Shown: one piece after another, positions 35,782 through 43,093 of the stretch
Position numbering within the stretch: position 1 is the first letter of the stretch
Layout: each line of letters starts with the position of its first letter
Origin: Soehngenia sp.
GTDB lineage: Bacteria; Bacillota; Clostridia; Tissierellales; Tissierellaceae
NCBI GenBank assembly: GCA_024637045.1
Contig: JAGXFX010000012.1
Coordinates: 1-43,093 of the forward strand
Length of the DNA: 43,093 bases
Direction of reading: 5' to 3'
The notes under the pieces: generated by a model
Told to the model about the DNA's origin: nothing
The model's database searches: none
What the model saw: only the letters and a program-made list of their open reading frames with translations
Position numbers and translations under genes: made by a program

Positions 35782-36337
35782 ATCCTTAATATCACATAAA
35801 GAAATAATAAATGGATTGTTTATTCCAGTACTCTACAGGATTGGAGAGATGTGGGAAAAGGGTGAAATAACCGTAGCCCAGGAGCATTATTCTTCAGGGA
35901 TAATATCATCACTACTAGATTATCTATCCGAGGTACAAAACATAGTTGCAGGTAAAAAACATGTAGCATTGTTTATGTCCCCTGGAGAAGAGGAGCATAC
36001 TCTAAGCTTAAGATTTGTATCAGAGTTTTTCAAGGAAGCAGGCTGGAAGATAATATTCATAGGTAGAAGCATACCATTATGGGATCTTCGTCAAATAATC
36101 GACCAGGAAAAGATAGACCTTTTGGTATTGTCAGTGTTTTCAACAGGAAGTCTAAATAGTGCTGAGTACTTGATAAAAGCCTTGAAAAGCGAGATAGCTT
36201 CGAATCAGCCAAAGATATTTATTGGAGGCAGAGGAATAGACTCAGAAGAGTTTGCACTAAAAGCTGGAGCTGATGTCTATCTGGATGATATTGGCAAGCT
36301 ACAGGAAAAGATAATGGAAATAGAAGAGATGATTTAG
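35765..36337 (+). CDS. CarH-like cobalamin-binding protein, N-terminally truncated
   Basis: The frame encodes a helical cobalamin cap (about residues 13-60) and a B12-binding Rossmann domain (about 65-190). The cap has W30, E40 and H41 in the Wx9EH spacing of CarH/LitR adenosylcobalamin photoreceptors, and the Rossmann part has SPGEEEHTLSLRF with His78 in the place of the lower cobalt ligand, then the later GRGIDSEEFALKAGAD. Full-length relatives have a MerR DNA-binding domain (about 70 residues) and a complete four-helix cap in front; here both the MerR part and the first half of the cap are gone. The frame runs back into the terminator of the upstream gene, so a 5' deletion is likely. Later starts (TTG 35816, ATG 35849) would be even shorter. 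It keeps its own terminator. Confidence 0.6.
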   Translation: MGLLFLSLISHKEIINGLFIPVLYRIGEMWEKGEITVAQEHYSSGIISSLLDYLSEVQNIVAGKKHVALFMSPGEEEHTLSLRFVSEFFKEAGWKIIFIGRSIPLWDLRQIIDQEKIDLLVLSVFSTGSLNSAEYLIKALKSEIASNQPKIFIGGRGIDSEEFALKAGADVYLDDIGKLQEKIMEIEEMI

Positions 36338-36340
36338 CAG

Positions 36341-36372
36341 ACAGGCTCAGATTTTGAGCCTGTTGTTTCTTT
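36341..36372 (+). terminator. Terminator after the cobalamin-domain gene
   Basis: ACAGGCTCA (36341-36349) pairs with TGAGCCTGT (36355-36363), followed by a T-rich run. Confidence 0.8.
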
Positions 36373-36408
36373 CTTGCTGATTTGCTATTATTAAATAAGA
36401 GGAAAGGG

Positions 36409-36579
36409 CTTAAGAGATTATTTCTGAATTGGGTAGATTTCTTCAAGAAGCTTCTATGAGGTATATGAGGCTATAAGTTATTAAGGTGATGTTGGACCAT
36501 CGATACACATATAAAGATGCTTAGAAGCAATCTTGGAGCCTACAGGGACTATGTTGAAACCGTAGGGTTTATTAATTGA
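36409..36579 (+). pseudogene. Relic of an OmpR-type response regulator (winged-helix end)
   Basis: The frame ending at TGA 36577-36579 reads WTIDTHIKMLRSNLGAYRDY followed by VETVGFIN, which matches the recognition helix and wing of OmpR/PhoB regulators (usual form RTIDTHIKMLRxKLGxxxxYIxTVRGVGY). In the same frame upstream, LNWVDFFKKLL and GYKLL fit the preceding helices but are cut by three TGA codons, and the final RGVGY is damaged. The receiver domain is absent. It is a decayed gene. The rest of 36338-36680 holds a terminator and a short palindrome (ACAAGGAGTCCTTGT, 36607-36621) but no gene. Confidence 0.65.
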
Positions 36580-36680
36580 ATCAGTTATAATGGTAAGAGA
36601 GAATAAACAAGGAGTCCTTGTATTTTGTGTGAAAATTATGTAAAATAAGATAATAAAGAATAAAAGAAAGAAGGGATTTT

Positions 36681-37259
36681 GTGTCAGATTATATACCAAC
36701 AAGAGAAGAAGCATATGAACTTTTGACAAAATACGTTGATAATGACAGTCAAATCAAACACGCATTCGCCGTTGAAGCTACAATGGTTCACTTTGCCGAG
36801 CTTTTTGATGAGGACCCTAAGAAGTGGGGGGTAATTGGACTTATTCACGATTTGGATTACGACAAGTACCCAGAGGAGCACTGTAAGATAACTGAGCAGA
36901 TTCTTAAAGAAGAAGGCTGGCCTGAGGATTACATCAGAGGAGTATTGAGCCATGGCTGGAAGCTTTGTACTGATGTTGAGCCCAAAGAAAAGATGGAAAA
37001 AGTTATATACACCATAGATGAGCTAACAGGACTTGTTGCAGCTACAGCTCTTATGAGACCAAGCAAATCCATCATGGATATGGAAGCAAAGTCAGTAAAG
37101 AAAAAGTGGGGTCAGAAGTCATTTGCAGCAGGAGTTAACAGAGATGTTATAGCAGAAGGAGTAGAAATGCTGGGAATGGATCTTAAGGAAGTAATACACG
37201 AGACCATTATGGGCATGAGAAAAGTAGCAGATGAAATTGGACTGAAGGGAAACATTTAA
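36681..37259 (+). CDS. HD-domain protein
   Basis: The 192-residue soluble protein has an HD-type metal site: His27 in KHAFAVEATM, His56-Asp57 in IHDLDYD and a further His in VLSHGWKL. Such small HDIG proteins are predicted phosphohydrolases acting on nucleotides or phosphoesters; the substrate is not known. The start is GTG at 36681 after AGAAGGG. It ends 27 bases before tryptophanase and probably shares its transcript, with no clear functional link. Confidence 0.82.
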   Translation: MSDYIPTREEAYELLTKYVDNDSQIKHAFAVEATMVHFAELFDEDPKKWGVIGLIHDLDYDKYPEEHCKITEQILKEEGWPEDYIRGVLSHGWKLCTDVEPKEKMEKVIYTIDELTGLVAATALMRPSKSIMDMEAKSVKKKWGQKSFAAGVNRDVIAEGVEMLGMDLKEVIHETIMGMRKVADEIGLKGNI

Positions 37260-37286
37260 TCATATAAAAAACCAGGAGGGGAAAAG

Positions 37287-38663
37287 ATGACAAAGTATTA
37301 TGCTGAGCCGTTTAAAATCAAGATGGTTGAACCGATTAAGATTTTGACAAAAGAAGAGAGAATTGAAAAAATAGAGGAAGCAAATTACAATGTGTTTGCT
37401 CTGAATTCAGACGATGTATATATTGACCTGCTAACAGACAGTGGGACAGGTGCAATGAGCGCTAACCAATGGGCAGGTATTATGGTTGGAGATGAGGCAT
37501 ACTCAGGCTCAAGAAGCTATAAGAACCTTATGATATCAGCAGCTGATGTATTTGGTTACAAGTACTACCAACCCGTTCACCAGGGAAGAGCAGCTGAAAA
37601 AGTAGTAATGCCAATATTTCTACAAGAAGGAAAAGTTGCTATCTCGAACATGCACTTTGATACGACAAGAGCCCATGTTGAACTTGCAGGAGCAAGGGCA
37701 ATAGACTGTGTAATACCGGAAGCGCTTGATACAGTAAACTTCCACCCATTCAAGGGTAATATGGATAATGCTAGGATGAAAGAATTGATTGAAGAGAATG
37801 GTTCTGAAAACGTTGGCATGATTATTATTACTGTTACAAACAATAGTGCGGGTGGACAACCGGTTTCAATGGCGAATATCAAAGAAACCTCTGAAATAGC
37901 TAAATCATATGGAATTCCAGTTTGTATAGATGCAGCAAGGTATGCTGAAAACTCATATTTTATAAAGATGAGAGAAGACGGATATGCGGACAAGTCAATC
38001 AAGGAAATTGCTCAGGAAATGTTCAGCTACGCTGATGTATTCACAATGAGCGCAAAAAAAGATGCAATAATCAATATGGGTGGACTGATCGGAGTCAAGG
38101 ATGATCCTGAGCTTTTTGAAACAGTGAAGGCAAGAACAATTCCATATGAAGGATTTATTTCATACGGAGGTCTATCAGGAAGAGATATTGAGGCAATGGC
38201 AATCGGTCTTCAGGAAGGAACTAGCTTTGATTTTCTGCAGTATAGAATTGGTCAGATGGAATACCTTGCTGGTAAACTTGACGAAATAGGCATTGCATAC
38301 CAGTCACCAGTTGGTGGACATGCAGTATTCCTGGATGCAAAAAAATTATTGTCACATATTCCTTACCATGAATTCCCGGCACAGGCTCTTGCAATTGAAC
38401 TTTATATAGAAGCAGGAATTAGAAGCTGTGACATTGGTTCATATATGATGGGTAATGATCCTGATACAGGTGAACAGATTGAATCACAGTTTGAATTTAC
38501 AAGACTGGCAGTTCCAAGAAGAGTTTATACTCAGTCACATCTTGATGTAATTGTAGAAGCATTAAAGGAAATCAGAGATAGAAAAGATCAGATCAAAGGC
38601 TACGAGATAAAATGGGAGCCTAAGGTCTTAAGACACTTTACCGCAAAGCTTAAACCACTATAA
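37287..38663 (+). CDS. tnaA: Tryptophanase
   Basis: The 458-residue PLP enzyme splits L-tryptophan into indole, pyruvate and ammonia. It aligns over its full length with tryptophanase and tyrosine phenol-lyase. The discriminating sites favour tryptophanase: Asp125 in [10 protein letters not shown] (threonine in tyrosine phenol-lyase) and CDIGSYMMG, where the tyrosine enzyme has an arginine. The PLP lysine is in MSAKKDA (Lys258). The C-terminal [15 protein letters not shown] is as in E. coli TnaA. No TnaC-like leader peptide is visible, and the HD gene lies just upstream. A GGAGGGG binding site precedes the ATG. Confidence 0.93.
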   Translation: MTKYYAEPFKIKMVEPIKILTKEERIEKIEEANYNVFALNSDDVYIDLLTDSGTGAMSANQWAGIMVGDEAYSGSRSYKNLMISAADVFGYKYYQPVHQGRAAEKVVMPIFLQEGKVAISNMHFDTTRAHVELAGARAIDCVIPEALDTVNFHPFKGNMDNARMKELIEENGSENVGMIIITVTNNSAGGQPVSMANIKETSEIAKSYGIPVCIDAARYAENSYFIKMREDGYADKSIKEIAQEMFSYADVFTMSAKKDAIINMGGLIGVKDDPELFETVKARTIPYEGFISYGGLSGRDIEAMAIGLQEGTSFDFLQYRIGQMEYLAGKLDEIGIAYQSPVGGHAVFLDAKKLLSHIPYHEFPAQALAIELYIEAGIRSCDIGSYMMGNDPDTGEQIESQFEFTRLAVPRRVYTQSHLDVIVEALKEIRDRKDQIKGYEIKWEPKVLRHFTAKLKPL

Positions 38664-38669
38664 AAACAA

Positions 38670-38697
38670 AGAAAGGAGAATAATTTATTCTCCTTTC
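38670..38697 (+). terminator. Hairpin after tnaA
   Basis: AGAAAGGAGAATA (38670-38682) pairs with 38685-38697. There is little T run behind it, so it may terminate only partly and allow read-through into the next gene 24 bases later. Confidence 0.6.
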
Positions 38698-38721
38698 TTA
38701 TGTGTCTCAGGAGGGAAAAAA

Positions 38722-39666
38722 GTGAAAAAAATAATGATGCTGGGAATGATTATGACACTAATAATTGTAGCAGGATGTAGCAGCGAAGGACAGCAGGGAG
38801 AAAAATACAATCTTGAGGTGACAGAAGGCGAAATAAAAGGAACTCTTTTGCTTCCTGAAGGAGAGGGACCATACAAGGTTGTAATAATCCACCAGGGGTC
38901 AGGACCAACTGACAGAGATGGAAATAGTGCAATTGCAGGAGATAATAACAGTCTGAAAATGGTAGCAGAAAAGCTGGCTGAAGAGGGTATTGCATCTGTT
39001 AGGTATGATAAAAGAGGAATAGCTGAGTCGACGCCTCTTATTGAAAGTGAGGAGGACCTTATATTCGAAGATTACGTAAATGATGTGATTATGTGGATTG
39101 ATAAAGTTGAAGCTGATGATAGATTTGATGAGGTTTATCTGATTGGACATAGTGAAGGTGCACTTATTTCAGCAGCAGCAGTCTTGGAAAGAGAAGTGGA
39201 TGGATTTGTGTCATTGGCAGGAGTTGGAGAGAGGGCTTCCGATACTTTAAGAAGACAGCTTTCCACACAACCTGAGGAAATAACAGAGATGATTGAGCCA
39301 ATTATGGTTGAGCTTGAAAACGGAAGGCTTGTTGAGGATGTTCCTGAAGTTCTTCAATCGCTGTTTAGAAACAGCATACAGCCTTATATGATTTCGTGGT
39401 TTAACTATGATCCTGTAGAAGTCTACAGTAATATTACCTCACCGATTCTTGTAATCCAGGGTGATAATGATGTTCAGGTAACTGTTGATGATGGTATGAT
39501 TCTGGCAGATGCCTCAGGAACAGAGCCTGTCATAATTGAAGGAATGAATCATATACTAAAGGATGCACCAGAAGACATGGAAGGAAATCTTGAAACTTAT
39601 GGAGATCCCGACTTGGAGCTTCATCCGGAACTAATGCCGGTAATACTGGAATTCATCAAGAACTAA
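38722..39666 (+). CDS. Alpha/beta-hydrolase lipoprotein
   Basis: The 314-residue protein has a lipoprotein signal (lipobox IVAGC, Cys19) and a complete alpha/beta-hydrolase fold: oxyanion-side [13 protein letters not shown], nucleophile elbow LIGHSEGAL (Ser144), the acid in [10 protein letters not shown] and the His in EGMNHIL. It belongs with the serine-esterase or dienelactone-type surface hydrolases; the substrate is unknown. The start is GTG 38722 with GGAGGG upstream. Confidence 0.88.
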   Translation: MKKIMMLGMIMTLIIVAGCSSEGQQGEKYNLEVTEGEIKGTLLLPEGEGPYKVVIIHQGSGPTDRDGNSAIAGDNNSLKMVAEKLAEEGIASVRYDKRGIAESTPLIESEEDLIFEDYVNDVIMWIDKVEADDRFDEVYLIGHSEGALISAAAVLEREVDGFVSLAGVGERASDTLRRQLSTQPEEITEMIEPIMVELENGRLVEDVPEVLQSLFRNSIQPYMISWFNYDPVEVYSNITSPILVIQGDNDVQVTVDDGMILADASGTEPVIIEGMNHILKDAPEDMEGNLETYGDPDLELHPELMPVILEFIKN

Positions 39667-39684
39667 AAAAATACATCCCTTAAT

Positions 39685-39705
39685 AATTGATAATGTTTAT
39701 CAATT
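39685..39705. promoter_or_regulatory. Fur-like box upstream of sodA
   Basis: AATTGATAA (39685-39693) and its exact complement (39697-39705) flank TGT. The inner 15 bases TGATAATGTTTATCA (39688-39702) match the 7-1-7 Fur consensus TGATAATnATTATCA at all but one position. It lies about 65-85 bases before the superoxide dismutase start, so iron- or metal-dependent control is likely (inference). Confidence 0.6.
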
Positions 39706-39769
39706 AAAAGACTGGGTAAATATGTTAATGGATAACACTATATTAATATATATTAAAAGGAGAGATTTT

Positions 39770-40372
39770 ATGACTTTCAAATTACCGAGTCTAAGCTACG
39801 GATATGACGCTCTCGAGCCTCATATTGATGCAAAAACAATGGAGATTCATTATACAAAGCACCATCAGGGTTATGTAAATAATTTGAACAAAGCCATTGA
39901 AAATGAACAAGAGCTACAGGAAATGACCATTGAAGAATTATTGGCCTCCCTTGACAAGGTACCTGAAGCAATCAGAACAGCTGTAAGAAATAACGGCGGA
40001 GGTCACTTAAACCACAGTATGTTTTGGGGGATTATGTCTCCTAAAGGTGGCGGAGAACCAGCTGGACTATTAATGGATATGATAAAGAAGGACTTTGGAA
40101 GCTTTGATATTTTCAAAGATGAGTTCAAGAATGCTGCCACTGGAAGATTTGGTAGTGGATGGGCATGGTTGGTCCAGGATGGAGATAAATTGAAAATAAT
40201 GTCAACACCAAACCAGGATAATCCAGTATCATCCGGTTTAAAGCCAATACTTGGGCTGGATGTGTGGGAACATGCATATTACCTGAAATACCAGAATCTT
40301 AGAGGAGATTATATTGATGAATGGTTTAATGTGGTTGATTGGGAAAAGGTTGAAGAAAAACTGAAAAAGTAG
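39770..40372 (+). CDS. sodA: Superoxide dismutase, Mn-type
   Basis: The 200-residue protein is a full-length Fe/Mn superoxide dismutase. Metal ligands are His27 (EIHYTKHH), His82 ([11 protein letters not shown]), and Asp164 and His168 ([11 protein letters not shown]). The active-site glutamine in STPNQDNP (Gln149) and the GGGHLNHS motif indicate the manganese branch. No signal peptide is present, so it is cytoplasmic. ATG 39770 follows AAGGAGAG; a longer frame from 39722 is not supported. Its presence indicates some oxygen tolerance in an anaerobe. Confidence 0.95.
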   Translation: MTFKLPSLSYGYDALEPHIDAKTMEIHYTKHHQGYVNNLNKAIENEQELQEMTIEELLASLDKVPEAIRTAVRNNGGGHLNHSMFWGIMSPKGGGEPAGLLMDMIKKDFGSFDIFKDEFKNAATGRFGSGWAWLVQDGDKLKIMSTPNQDNPVSSGLKPILGLDVWEHAYYLKYQNLRGDYIDEWFNVVDWEKVEEKLKK

Positions 40373-40381
40373 TTATACCAG

Positions 40382-40411
40382 ATACCAGTCCATAAGGGCT
40401 GGTATTCTTTT
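40382..40411 (+). terminator. Terminator of sodA
   Basis: ATACCAGTCC (40382-40391) pairs with GGGCTGGTAT (40396-40405, one wobble), followed by TCTTTT. Confidence 0.85.
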
Positions 40412-40432
40412 GACTACATGTATTTGTGCGGA

Positions 40433-40461
40433 TTGTCTAGAATTTGCTGCTGTGGTATAAT
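40433..40461 (+). promoter_or_regulatory. Promoter of the DUF1232-SLH operon
   Basis: TTGTCT (40433-40438), 17 bases and TATAAT (40456-40461) make a good sigma-A promoter 42 bases before the DUF1232 start. Confidence 0.6.
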
Positions 40462-40503
40462 TATATAATTAAACAATGAATCAAAAGGAAAAGAGATGAT
40501 AGT

Positions 40504-40884
40504 ATGAGATTAAATCCAGGAAGAATCCTGGCCAGTTTAGGTCGCAAAGCAAAAGAATACTATAACAACCCTGAAAGACTGAAAGATTTATTAGGTTCTG
40601 CTAATCTTATAATCAGGGACAATGAACAATTGTCTGATATTATTGATGATATCGGCAAACTTATATCCATGGTAAAAGACTACTCGAAAAAAGAGTATAC
40701 AATGGTCTCTAAAGGTGCCATAATTACAGTTATTGCAGGTTTGATTTATTTGGTGAATCCGATTGATATTGTACCGGATTTTTTGCTGGGGGGATATCTT
40801 GATGATGCTGCTGTTATTGGATATATAGTCAGCAGGCTTAAAGGAGAGATCGAAAAATACAGCGAATGGAAAAAAAACCAGTAG
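40504..40884 (+). CDS. DUF1232 (YkvA-like) membrane protein
   Basis: The 126-residue protein has a polar N-terminal half and a C-terminal DUF1232 segment (about 75-115) with the family hallmark LVNPIDIVPDFLLGGYLDD, containing one or two membrane helices. The function of the family is not known. It lies 16 bases before the SLH protein gene and probably shares its message. Confidence 0.85.
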   Translation: MRLNPGRILASLGRKAKEYYNNPERLKDLLGSANLIIRDNEQLSDIIDDIGKLISMVKDYSKKEYTMVSKGAIITVIAGLIYLVNPIDIVPDFLLGGYLDDAAVIGYIVSRLKGEIEKYSEWKKNQ

Positions 40885-40900
40885 CTGGTTGGAGGTTGAC

Positions 40901-41896
40901 ATGAAAAGATTAATTATATTTTTGATGGTAATTGCTATACTTATACCATCAGTAGCATCAGCTGAGGTATTAAGACCTGGTACACCGAAGCAATTCTCAG
41001 TGGAAGTTATTGAAGAAGAAAATCCATATTTTATACTTAGGTGGATTGATGAAGAATCCACAAATTCAATTTTTCAGAATGAGAAACATAAAGACAATCT
41101 ATATATACAGGTAAACTTTTATGTAAGGCACGAAGATTCTGTTGTTATGAGAGAAATGAATTTCAAGTACTCTGATCTAAAAAGAGAAGCTGATGGTTAC
41201 TCCAGAATTGACCTGGATCTGTTAAAGCTTGGAATCGTTGATGAACCTGTTAATGTGATGATCTCATCATATAACTTTAAAGTCAGAATAGGACTTACTC
41301 AAAGGGATATTCTGGGAAGCTATACTTTATATGGAAGCTACAGTCCACCAGTTACAAGCGGTAAGATGTATCCCTACAATTACGCATCACCATGGGCTCT
41401 GATGGAGCTCGATAAAGCTCACGAATACAACCTGATACCTGAAAGTATAAACACCAATATGAGGGATGTCATTACAAGAGAAGAATTTGCCGAAGTGATG
41501 GTTGCATACTATGAGAGTAAAACAGGTGAAGAAATTGATTCTACTGGAAAATACTTCTCAGACGCTTACAATCCCCAGATTCTAAAAGCTGCAGCGATTG
41601 GAATAATAACAGGCTACGAGGACGGAACATATAGACCGGAAAATCCAATAACCCGGCAGGATATTGCAGTTGTGATTGCAAGGACTCTTCAAAAAATTGA
41701 TAATTCAATAAGTTTATCTTATGCACCTGTTGCGATTGAAAATGGCATAAAAGCATACGCATATGACAGTGTTATGTTCCTGGTTCATAATGGGATTCTC
41801 AAAGGAGATGAGAATAATAATCTTCACCCTCAGGAATACACTACAAGGGAACAGGCTGTTATGCTTACGACAAGAGCATACGAACATTTTGAGTAA
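40901..41896 (+). CDS. SLH-domain surface protein
   Basis: The 331-residue protein has a signal peptide (about 1-24, ending SVASA), an N-terminal beta-rich part of unknown type (about 25-160) and three C-terminal S-layer homology repeats (about 163-330; for example AAAIGIITGYEDGTYRPENP and LVHNGILKGDENNNLHP with ITRQD and TTREQ). SLH repeats hold proteins to pyruvylated wall polymers. ATG 40901 follows GGAGG; an in-frame TTG at 40889 lies in front of it. Confidence 0.88.
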   Translation: MKRLIIFLMVIAILIPSVASAEVLRPGTPKQFSVEVIEEENPYFILRWIDEESTNSIFQNEKHKDNLYIQVNFYVRHEDSVVMREMNFKYSDLKREADGYSRIDLDLLKLGIVDEPVNVMISSYNFKVRIGLTQRDILGSYTLYGSYSPPVTSGKMYPYNYASPWALMELDKAHEYNLIPESINTNMRDVITREEFAEVMVAYYESKTGEEIDSTGKYFSDAYNPQILKAAAIGIITGYEDGTYRPENPITRQDIAVVIARTLQKIDNSISLSYAPVAIENGIKAYAYDSVMFLVHNGILKGDENNNLHPQEYTTREQAVMLTTRAYEHFE

Positions 41897-41903
41897 TAAT
41901 GCA

Positions 41904-41926
41904 GGTCTGCCGTAAGGCAGGCCTTT
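41904..41926 (+). terminator. Terminator of the SLH protein gene
   Basis: GGTCTGCC (41904-41911) pairs with GGCAGGCC (41916-41923, one wobble) around GTAA, followed by a short T run. Confidence 0.7.
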
Positions 41927-41965
41927 GAATATGCATACATACTGAAATGAAAGAGAGGATAAGCA

Positions 41966-42865
41966 ATGTTTGAACAAAATATTGGCGAGTTTGCAGCATT
42001 GGGTACCGCATTCAGCTGGACTCTCGTAGGAATTTTCTTTGGAAAAGCAAGCAGCAAGATTGGTAGTTTGTCAGTAAACTTTATAAAGCTTGTTTTTGGA
42101 TTTGCATTTCTTACTGTTACAGCCTTGATTACAAGGGGAGTACCTTTTCCTACAGATGCCTCAATTCACAACTGGACATGGCTTACTTTGTCGGGAATAG
42201 TAGGATTTTTCCTGGGAGATTTCTTTATGCTTAAGGCGTACATAGAGGTAGGTGTAAGGATTTCACTCCTGATGATGGCAACGAGTCCACCGATGGCTGC
42301 ATTGTTCGGTTATTTTCTTTTGGGCGAAACCCTTTCACTTTCGGGAGTCATAGGAATGATGGTCACAATAATGGGAATAGTAATAGTTGTAATGAGCAGG
42401 GACAGAAGCCAACAAAAAATGAAAATGAAATATTCGCCAAAAGGACTTTTTTGGGCTTTTCTAGGCGCTCTTGGTCAGGCAGTTGGACTAATCTTCAGTA
42501 AGATGGGTCTTCTTGACTACAATACTTTTGCAGCTACACAAATCAGAATAATTGCAGGATTCATTAGCTTTGTAATCTTTGTAACTGTAATGGGAAGATG
42601 GGGAGAACTGAAGCTTGCAATAAAAGATCGGGAAGCTATTAAATACACACTTTTGGGATCGATATTCGGACCTTTCCTGGGAGTGAGCCTCTCATTGGTT
42701 GCATTAAGGTATACGACTGCAGGAATTGCATCGACCATTACATCCATAACACCCATAACGATAATTCCATTCTCAATATTGCTTTTCAAGGAAAAGGTTA
42801 AGCCATCTGAGATATTTGGAGCATTTGTTTCAGTTGCTGGTGTAGCCATATTGCTATTGTTGTAA
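41966..42865 (+). CDS. DMT-superfamily (EamA) transporter
   Basis: The 299-residue protein has ten membrane helices in two EamA repeats (about 5-140 and 155-298). LGDFFMLKAYIEVGVRISLL, MATSPPMAALFGYFLLGETL and, in the second repeat, SLSLVALRYTTAGIASTITS and PFSILLFKEKVKPSEIFGAF are typical. Such proteins usually export or exchange small metabolites; the substrate is unknown. GAGAGG lies before ATG 41966. Confidence 0.9.
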   Translation: MFEQNIGEFAALGTAFSWTLVGIFFGKASSKIGSLSVNFIKLVFGFAFLTVTALITRGVPFPTDASIHNWTWLTLSGIVGFFLGDFFMLKAYIEVGVRISLLMMATSPPMAALFGYFLLGETLSLSGVIGMMVTIMGIVIVVMSRDRSQQKMKMKYSPKGLFWAFLGALGQAVGLIFSKMGLLDYNTFAATQIRIIAGFISFVIFVTVMGRWGELKLAIKDREAIKYTLLGSIFGPFLGVSLSLVALRYTTAGIASTITSITPITIIPFSILLFKEKVKPSEIFGAFVSVAGVAILLLL

Positions 42866-42887
42866 TAGTTATCAGTAATAATAAAAA

Positions 42888-43093
42888 GGGGGCTGTCGCT
42901 AAATAGCTGATTTTAACCCCACAAAGTTAAAATTAATAGAACCCGCAAGACTCAAGGCTTTTCAAAAGTCCTTTGATCCTGTCGGGTTCTATTTTTGTCT
43001 TCGGGATTTTGATTTTGGGTACAAGAAATAAAGGTAGCTGTCTTTAGATGTAACTTTTTCTTAAGCTGCTACTTCTTCAGTTTTTCCTTCGAA
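42888..43093. mobile_element. End of a probable insertion sequence, cut by the window edge
   Basis: GGGGGCTGTCGCTAAAT at 42888 looks like the terminal inverted repeat of IS1182/IS4-like elements. A long inverted repeat (AGAACCCG near 42938 and CGGGTTCT near 42988, then T run) could shield the element from outside transcription. Inside, a minus-strand frame ends near the edge. Identity of the family needs the rest of the element. Confidence 0.45.
43061..43093 (-). CDS. C-terminus of a possible transposase (partial)
   Basis: On the minus strand the frame FEGKTEEVAA ends with TAA at 43063-43061. Its place just inside the putative insertion-sequence end, pointing outward, fits a transposase C-terminus, but ten residues do not identify it. 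Confidence 0.35.
   Translation of the reverse strand, partial: FEGKTEEVAA

Noticed and set aside
36481..36729. 82-codon frame on the minus strand
   Set aside because: It is the reverse of the response-regulator relic and the HD gene start; the plus strand carries the recognisable protein signature.
37287..38663. Tyrosine phenol-lyase instead of tryptophanase
   Set aside because: The residues that separate the two (Asp in HFDTT, no Arg in CDIGS) follow tryptophanase.
1..43093. CRISPR arrays, tRNA or rRNA genes, prophage
   Set aside because: No regularly spaced repeats, cloverleaf sequences, rRNA stretches or phage structural genes were seen.

Overview
The window is AT-rich DNA from a low-GC, Gram-positive, anaerobic bacterium that probably ferments amino acids (a Clostridia/Tissierellia-type Firmicute; the genus cannot be fixed from sequence alone). 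The evidence is an in-frame UGA (selenocysteine) betaine reductase, tryptophanase, a RocB-like M20 peptidase, cyanophycin metabolism, Na+-coupled BCCT and AGCS transporters, strong GGAGG ribosome binding sites, many intrinsic terminators, several lipobox lipoproteins, an LPxTG-type surface protein and an SLH-domain protein. No rRNA, tRNA or CRISPR array was seen.

Left part (1-9.7 kb): the tail of an unknown gene, a TetR repressor divergent from a betaine module (grdI, selenoprotein grdH, BCCT transporter) with a long inverted repeat over the promoter; a probable small structured RNA; CsbD and a tiny membrane peptide; a SoxB-like metallophosphatase/5'-nucleotidase without signal peptide and with visibly more GC-rich codons; and a MASE3-PP2C (RsbU-like) phosphatase.

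Middle part (9.7-28.2 kb): a surface-anchored DUF3494 (ice-binding-like) protein with YggT, two orphan Phd/YefM-like antitoxin paralogues, the cphB-cphA cyanophycin pair, an alanine/glycine:Na+ symporter, two lipoproteins acting on carbohydrate (NodB deacetylase and DUF4015 hydrolase), divergent SLC13 and MOT1-type anion transporters, and two c-di-GMP proteins (TPR-GGDEF and PAS-PAS-GGDEF*-EAL).

Right part (28.2-43.1 kb): a complete BMP-type nucleoside ABC importer (lipoprotein, double ATPase, two permeases), a zinc-ribbon protein, a RocB-like M20 peptidase, a 5'-truncated CarH-like cobalamin domain, the relic of an OmpR-type response regulator, an HD protein, tryptophanase, an alpha/beta-hydrolase lipoprotein, Mn-type superoxide dismutase behind a Fur-like box, a DUF1232 protein, an SLH-domain protein, a DMT transporter, and what looks like the end of an insertion sequence at the right edge.

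As a whole the genes fit uptake and fermentation of amino acids, betaine, nucleosides and stored cyanophycin, plus cell-surface and c-di-GMP functions. I do not see one clearly new multi-gene system. The points most worth checking are the selenocysteine/SECIS site and TetR operator of the betaine module, the structured RNA before csbD, the sortase-type ice-binding-like protein, and the CarH-like cobalamin domain without a DNA-binding part.
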